This document shows, piece after piece, positions 59,521 to 64,000 of a DNA stretch of 64,000 nucleotides. Position 1 is the first letter of the stretch. The number at the start of each line of letters is the position of its first letter. The DNA lies in NCBI RefSeq assembly GCF_002157585.1, contig NZ_BDGB01000072.1:43876-107875 (forward strand), written 5' to 3'. The position numbers were made by a program, and so were the translations under genes. The DNA is from Lentilactobacillus parakefiri (GTDB lineage: Bacteria > Bacillota > Bacilli > Lactobacillales > Lactobacillaceae). Below the pieces are notes generated by a model, which saw only the letters and a program-made list of their open reading frames with translations, was not told the DNA's origin and ran no database searches.

Positions 59521-60291
59521 TTATTTAACAAACTTGAAAAGTAATACTCCGGTTGCTACGGCGACATTCAAGGATTCTGCTTCACCGTTCATTGGAATAT
59601 AGAGGTTTTGGTCGGTTTTTTCCAAAATTCTCGGATCGACCCCATTACCCTCATTTCCCATAATCAGTGCAAATTGCTTTGTAGGTGTTATATCATAGTA
59701 AGAAATGGCTTGATCGTTTAATTCAGTGCCATAAGTTTTAACACCAGCTGCTTTGAAGGCTGCCATCCATTCCAAAATATCTCCGGTAAAGAGTTGCATA
59801 TGAAATTGACTGCCCTGCATCGATCGGACAACTTTTGGGTTATAAAGATCTGCCGACCCCTTGCCAAAGACAATGCCGTTGAGCCCGGCCGCGTCCGCCG
59901 TTCGAACCATCGTGCCAATATTGCCGGGATCTTGAATATTATCCAATAAGAGCCAGGCACCCCTTAAGTCGTTTGGAATCTGCTCATGATAATCTGCCGT
60001 ATTGAGGACAGCAAACACGCCCTGGGGAGTTTCGGTTGATGAAATATGTTTGGCAATTTCTGGGGTGATTAAAAAGACCTCGGTAGCATCGTCCACTGGC
60101 AAATCGCCCAGATAACTCTCGTCTTCGACCATGAGTTGTTTGATGGCTTGACGATGGCGAATCGCTTCATCAACAATATGCCAGCCTTCAATCACATATT
60201 GGCCTGATTTAACACGGCCCTTTTTAGACTGCATCTTGGTCCATTCTTTTACTCGGTTATTTTGATTTGATGTAATTCTTTCAATATTCAT
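59521..60291 (-). CDS. SpoU/TrmH-type RNA 2'-O-methyltransferase
   Basis: 256 residues: N-terminal substrate-binding region (ITSNQNNRVKEWTKMQSKKGR) and SPOUT knot with DNIQDPGNIGTMVRTADAAG (motif 1), LIMGNEGNGVDP (motif 2) and IPMNGEAESLNVAVATGV (motif 3). Methylates tRNA or 23S rRNA ribose; the exact target is unknown. Start ATG at 60291 after AAAGAG; the ORF is open to 60384 without a site. Divergent from acyP as in many lactobacilli. Confidence 0.92.
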   Translation of the reverse strand: MNIERITSNQNNRVKEWTKMQSKKGRVKSGQYVIEGWHIVDEAIRHRQAIKQLMVEDESYLGDLPVDDATEVFLITPEIAKHISSTETPQGVFAVLNTADYHEQIPNDLRGAWLLLDNIQDPGNIGTMVRTADAAGLNGIVFGKGSADLYNPKVVRSMQGSQFHMQLFTGDILEWMAAFKAAGVKTYGTELNDQAISYYDITPTKQFALIMGNEGNGVDPRILEKTDQNLYIPMNGEAESLNVAVATGVLLFKFVK

Positions 60292-60333
60292 ACAATATCT
60301 CTCTTTCATAATTAATAAATAGGTGGTGATCAC

Positions 60334-60618
60334 TTGAACAACCAAATTCGAACAGTCGAAATGAACGCTTCCGGACGGGTTCAAGGGGTTGGCTTTCGCT
60401 GGTCAACTATCCAGCTGGCCCAAAGCCTCAATATTTCCGGCTGGGTCAAAAACGAAGCAGACGGCAGCGTTTCAATTCTTGCAAGTGGCGAAAGTGAAAA
60501 CTTGACGCAATTTATTCAAAAGATCAGAAATTCACCAACACCATTTGCTAAAGTCAAAAGTCTCCAAATCAATTATATCGCGAAAAGGGTAAATAAAGGC
60601 TTTAATGTCAAATATTAA
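60334..60618 (+). CDS. Acylphosphatase
   Basis: 94 residues, ferredoxin-like. Catalytic Arg22 in SGRVQGVGFRW and Asn40 in GWVKNEADGSV are both present, so it should be active on acyl-phosphates. TTG start at 60334 with AGGTGG. Monocistronic before yidC. Confidence 0.95.
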   Translation: MNNQIRTVEMNASGRVQGVGFRWSTIQLAQSLNISGWVKNEADGSVSILASGESENLTQFIQKIRNSPTPFAKVKSLQINYIAKRVNKGFNVKY

Positions 60619-60686
60619 ATTGAAAAGCGGTCAATAATCTAGTAAGATTGTTTTGTTTACGTACTTAATTAAGAAAGGTCTTACTC

Positions 60687-61718
60687 ATGAAAAAAATTAA
60701 ACATCTCACCACACTGGGATTACTTTCCAGCATGGCAATTCTTTTGAGTGGCTGTGTCCGAACAACCAAGTCCGGCAAGCCTTACGGGGCAGTCTATGAT
60801 TATTTGGCACGCCCTGCCCAAGCAATTATGGAATGGATCGCCCAATTTGTCGGCAGTTATGGCTGGGCCATCATCGTGTTGACCGTAGTCGTTAGATTGT
60901 TCCTGTTACCAATCATGGTTCGCCAGATGAAAGCCTCAACGATTCAACAGGAAAAAATGCAGTTAATTAGACCACAGATGGCTGAATTACAGAAACGGCA
61001 AAAGGCTGCCGGCACCCCTGAAGAACAGACGGCCGCCAGCCAAGCCATGATGGCCCTATACAAGCAAAACGGCATTTCAATGACCGGCGGAATTGGTTGT
61101 CTACCATTATTGATTCAGATGCCGATTTTTACGGCATTATATGCAGCGATCCGCTACTCACCAGAATTGTCTCACACCGTGTTCATGGGTATTCGACTAG
61201 GCCAATCAAGTTGGGTATTAGCAGTCCTGTCATTTGCTTCTTATTTATTACAAGGCTACATCGCCATGCTGGGAACGCCAGCAGCTCAGAAGAAACAAAT
61301 GGGCGCGATGATGTTGCTAAGTCCCATCATGATCTTAGTGTTCACCCTAACGGCCCCTGCAGGTTTGGGAATTTACTTCTTCATTGGCGGCCTGTTCGCA
61401 TGTTTGCAGACATTGATCATCAACATGTATCGGCCAAGAATTCGCAAACGGATTGCGAAGGAAAATGAAGGCAAAAAAGCTGTTACCGTTGAAGATCTAA
61501 TGCCTGATCCAACCCCGACTGCCAGTGCCACGAGCCAGGCTGGTCCCGACGTTCATCAACGAAACCGTCAGCGAAACACCGGCAAGCAGCAAGCCGTTCG
61601 TCAACCTCAATCTCGACCAACTGTGCAACCGACGAAAAAGCCTGAAGATAGTCAAGTTAAGAAGCCAGCAGCCAAGCGTCCTCGAAATGTTGGTAAGCAG
61701 CAAAGACATCATAAATAA
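60687..61718 (+). CDS. yidC: YidC/OxaA-type membrane protein insertase
   Basis: 343 residues: lipoprotein signal peptide with lipobox LLSGC (Cys23), five transmembrane segments, conserved IVVRLFLLPIMVRQMK region and GGIGCLPLLIQMPIFTALYAAI, and a long basic C-terminal tail (from about 260, rich in Arg/Lys/Gln) that can bind the ribosome. Inserts membrane proteins alone or with SecYEG. Likely one of two YidC paralogues. ATG at 60687 with GAAAGG. Confidence 0.95.
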   Translation: MKKIKHLTTLGLLSSMAILLSGCVRTTKSGKPYGAVYDYLARPAQAIMEWIAQFVGSYGWAIIVLTVVVRLFLLPIMVRQMKASTIQQEKMQLIRPQMAELQKRQKAAGTPEEQTAASQAMMALYKQNGISMTGGIGCLPLLIQMPIFTALYAAIRYSPELSHTVFMGIRLGQSSWVLAVLSFASYLLQGYIAMLGTPAAQKKQMGAMMLLSPIMILVFTLTAPAGLGIYFFIGGLFACLQTLIINMYRPRIRKRIAKENEGKKAVTVEDLMPDPTPTASATSQAGPDVHQRNRQRNTGKQQAVRQPQSRPTVQPTKKPEDSQVKKPAAKRPRNVGKQQRHHK

Positions 61719-61726
61719 TGACAATT

Positions 61727-61753
61727 AATCACATCATTTGGTGTGATTTTTTT
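61727..61753 (+). terminator. yidC terminator
   Basis: AATCACA / TGTGATT arms followed by a seven-T tract (61747-61753). Confidence 0.82.
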
Positions 61754-61849
61754 ATTTCTTCAATATTTTGAGTTTTATCACACCCCATCTTTGAGCAGGA
61801 ATGGTAGGATATTCATGTATATTTTTCAGGAAAAGAGTTGTTTTCATTT

Positions 61850-63706
61850 ATGAATCAAATTTCGCTATTGATCATTCTCCTGGCGGCCCTTGTCATTCCA
61901 TTGGCAATGGCCCGTTTTAAAATCACCTTTCTACCAACAGCGGTTGTTGAAATTATTGTTGGTGTCTTACTTGGTCCGTCGTTGTTCAACTGGATCACCA
62001 ATTCAGAAACCCTGGAGATTCTGCAAAATGTTGGGGTTATCTTCCTGCTGTTTTTAAGTGGCATGGAAATTGATTTCAGTCTATTCAAACGAAAGCCTAC
62101 TAACCTTTCGCCGCTCGAGGAGAAAGGAAAACATCATCAACCAAAGTACTCTGTATTGCAGGTGGCCACAATCGCCTACGCATCAATACTCGTTATGTCG
62201 TTGATCGTTGCTTATCTGCTTAAGTTAAGCGGCTTGTTCTCCGATATTTGGCTGGCTTCGATTCTGTTTATGACGATTTCACTGGGCATTGTCATTGCTG
62301 GGCTAAAGGAAAAGGAACTGCTCAGCAAGCCATTTGGTCAGGCAATCCTTTTAATCGCGGCCCTCGGCGAAGTGGTTCCAATGGTTGGGTTGACGTTTTA
62401 CGCTTCCGCCTACAGTCCCCATTCAAAATCATTGTGGCTGATTTTACTAATTTTAGTCGCCGCTGCCTTATTATTCTGGCGGTTTAAAGCCTTCTTCCGG
62501 TTCTTTGATCGGATTAACAAATCAACCACTCAGCTGGATATTCGGCTCTCGTTTTTTATCATCGTGGCGCTGGTAACCGTGGCAGAATCAGTTGGGGCCG
62601 AGGGAATCTTGGGGGCCTTTCTAGCTGGTATTGTCATCAAATTGCTTGAACCCCACGAAGAAACTAAAGTTCGCCTGGATTCAATTGGCTATGGCTTCTT
62701 CATCCCCATCTTCTTCATGATGAGCGGGGTCAATTTAAATCTCAGGGAATTAATTACTAATCCCCAAACACTGATCTTAATCCCAGTGATCTTTGTTGGT
62801 TATGTGTTGGCAAAGGGGTTGGTGTTCAGTGCCTTGAAGTTGCGCTTCAAAAGTTTAAACGCCATTGCGGGAACTGCCATGAGTGCAACCACCATCACCG
62901 TTGTCCTGGCAGTGCTGCAGGTAGCCAGTCACTTACACAGGATCACCTCTCAACAGTCAGGCGCCTTTTTGCTGGCAGCTGTCATCACCTGTGTCGTGGG
63001 GCCGTTGATTTTTAATAAGCTGTATTCGGCTGAAGCAGAAGATCTCAAAAAAACGACTGTTCACTTTATTGGTACCAATCTGACGACCGTTCCTGTCGCC
63101 CAACAATTGGCAAAGGGATGGTATGACGTCACCATGTACACCAATAATCAACACAATTATCGGGCCTTCAACAGTGAAACAACGATCCATTTGCTGGACA
63201 GTTTAGCACCACAAGCCATGATTCATAACGGGGTGTTTGATGCAGACGTCGTTGTTTTGGGTCAAATTAATTCCGAAAAGAATTACGAGTTGGCTAAAAT
63301 TGCTAAAAAATATGGGGTTCACCGCGTGATCGTCAGATTCGAAGACCGCAATATTTTAGACGACCGCAGAGACGAGTTGAACCGCTTAGGAGTTGAACTT
63401 TATAACACACCAGACGTCAATATCAGTATGCTGAGGGCGTTAATTGAGGCGCCATCGACAATGCGGCTCATGACATCGATGGATTCCAGCGTTTATGAAG
63501 TTGCCCTGAGAAACCGCCGTTATGCTGATATTCAGGTTCGAAACATTCCCTTCATCGACAAGGTCACCATCACTCAGATATACCGTGACAAACGGTTTAT
63601 CCGGCCATCAGGTGGGACATCGTTAAAATTAAATGACCACATTATTTTTACCAGCAGCAAAGCTGAAGCACCAGAAGTTCGCAAAGAACTTGGTAAGCTT
63701 AACTAA
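61850..63706 (+). CDS. Kef-type monovalent cation:proton antiporter (CPA2) with NAD-binding domain
   Basis: 618 residues: about twelve transmembrane segments (1-395) with the CPA2 features LSGMEIDF and SVGAEGILGAFLAGIVIKLLEP, then a cytoplasmic RCK-N Rossmann domain (about 410-520; VHFIGTNLTTVPVAQQLAKG) and an RCK-C/TrkA-C-like tail (about 530-615). Exchanges K+ or Na+ for H+; the ion is not deducible. ATG at 61850 is preferred over TTG 61838. Ends before the IS3 element. Confidence 0.9.
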   Translation: MNQISLLIILLAALVIPLAMARFKITFLPTAVVEIIVGVLLGPSLFNWITNSETLEILQNVGVIFLLFLSGMEIDFSLFKRKPTNLSPLEEKGKHHQPKYSVLQVATIAYASILVMSLIVAYLLKLSGLFSDIWLASILFMTISLGIVIAGLKEKELLSKPFGQAILLIAALGEVVPMVGLTFYASAYSPHSKSLWLILLILVAAALLFWRFKAFFRFFDRINKSTTQLDIRLSFFIIVALVTVAESVGAEGILGAFLAGIVIKLLEPHEETKVRLDSIGYGFFIPIFFMMSGVNLNLRELITNPQTLILIPVIFVGYVLAKGLVFSALKLRFKSLNAIAGTAMSATTITVVLAVLQVASHLHRITSQQSGAFLLAAVITCVVGPLIFNKLYSAEAEDLKKTTVHFIGTNLTTVPVAQQLAKGWYDVTMYTNNQHNYRAFNSETTIHLLDSLAPQAMIHNGVFDADVVVLGQINSEKNYELAKIAKKYGVHRVIVRFEDRNILDDRRDELNRLGVELYNTPDVNISMLRALIEAPSTMRLMTSMDSSVYEVALRNRRYADIQVRNIPFIDKVTITQIYRDKRFIRPSGGTSLKLNDHIIFTSSKAEAPEVRKELGKLN

Positions 63707-63803
63707 TAAAAGAGGTTCTACAATATATGTTGTTGGTAATAGATTTTTATCTATTACTGATGACAGTTTTTTTATTTATCATTAGAATAAAAAAGCGGAC
63801 ATT

Positions 63804-63848
63804 TTGAGGTGTACCCCCAAAGTTAAAGTAAATATTTGCTTGTCTTTC
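63804..63848. repeat. Right end of IS3-family element (putative terminal repeat)
   Basis: TGAGGTGTACCCCCAAAGTT around 63805-63824 is typical of the inverted-repeat ends of IS3/IS150-type elements and lies just outside the transposase stop. The other end is beyond the window, so the repeat cannot be matched. Confidence 0.5.
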
Positions 63849-64000
63849 CTAGGCGGCCCGGAGTCGATATTTTATCGGCGATGTGCCGCCTAGTTTCATT
63901 TGAATTCGTTCAGTATTGTAGTAGATTATCCACTCTTTGACAGCCGTTATCAATTCCTCAGCGGAATTGTAATTGGATAAGTCGCCTAACTCAACTTTTA
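63849..64000 (-). mobile_element. IS3-family transposase, C-terminal part (runs off right edge)
   Basis: About 50 residues of the DDE integrase C-terminus are present, including AVKEWIIYYNTERIQMKLGG and SPIKYRLRAA before a TAG stop at 63849. The YYN-x-ERIQ pattern is diagnostic of the IS3/IS150 orfB family. The catalytic residues lie further right, outside the window. It is inserted about 140 bp after the antiporter gene. Confidence 0.9.

Overview
This window looks like the chromosome of a low-to-mid G+C lactic acid bacterium of the family Lactobacillaceae, probably a heterofermentative lactobacillus. Species cannot be fixed from the sequence alone. Pointers are the Bacillus-like housekeeping gene order with all sporulation genes missing, a GlnR-glnA pair, DUF3042 and YqgQ small proteins, L27 with a Prp-cleavable N-terminus, frequent TTG starts, and no dxs beside ispA (fits the mevalonate route of lactobacilli). 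Almost everything is conserved core; there is no prophage, CRISPR array or large island.

Layout. 1-12030 (minus strand): ffh (cut by the edge), ylxM, ftsY, smc, rnc, acpP, plsX, recG, fakA and an Asp23 protein, covering protein targeting, chromosome condensation, RNA processing and phospholipid/fatty-acid supply. rpmB (12250, plus) faces a minus-strand run thiN-rpe-rsgA-prkC-stp-rsmB-fmt-priA-coaBC-rpoZ-gmk up to 24629. A small plus-strand gene at 24792-25097 follows, whose promoter carries two LexA (SOS) boxes. Then come recN-argR-tlyA-ispA-xseB-xseA-folD-nusB-yqhY-efp and rpmA-prp-rplU (to 34308), with an L21 leader and strong promoter.

34500-37965 is the least ordinary stretch. It holds a 31-residue membrane peptide gene too short for usual gene calling, tRNA-Arg(UCU) with a textbook promoter and terminator, a 110-bp near-perfect inverted repeat, and a three-gene operon of two unrecognised proteins plus an all-alpha dUTPase. 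It is followed by an orphan oligopeptide-binding lipoprotein, glnR-glnA with a perfect GlnR operator, miaA, a glycerophosphodiester phosphodiesterase, and glk-yqgQ-gluP-fau-rpmG-PBP2b.

49129-63706: a YfhO-type membrane protein, a HesB-like protein, mltG-udk-greA, pheST under a Phe T-box, an HxlR regulator, an HD-domain protein, an RNA methyltransferase, acylphosphatase, yidC and a Kef-type antiporter. The right edge cuts into an IS3-family transposase.

The best leads are the doubly LexA-boxed small gene next to recN, the unknown gene pair with dUTPase, the 31-aa membrane gene with a related sequence block nearby, the long inverted repeat, and an ARG box in front of argR. I did not find a clear new multi-gene system; the unknown pair is the nearest candidate. 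Start codons were re-chosen on ribosome-binding sites in many genes.
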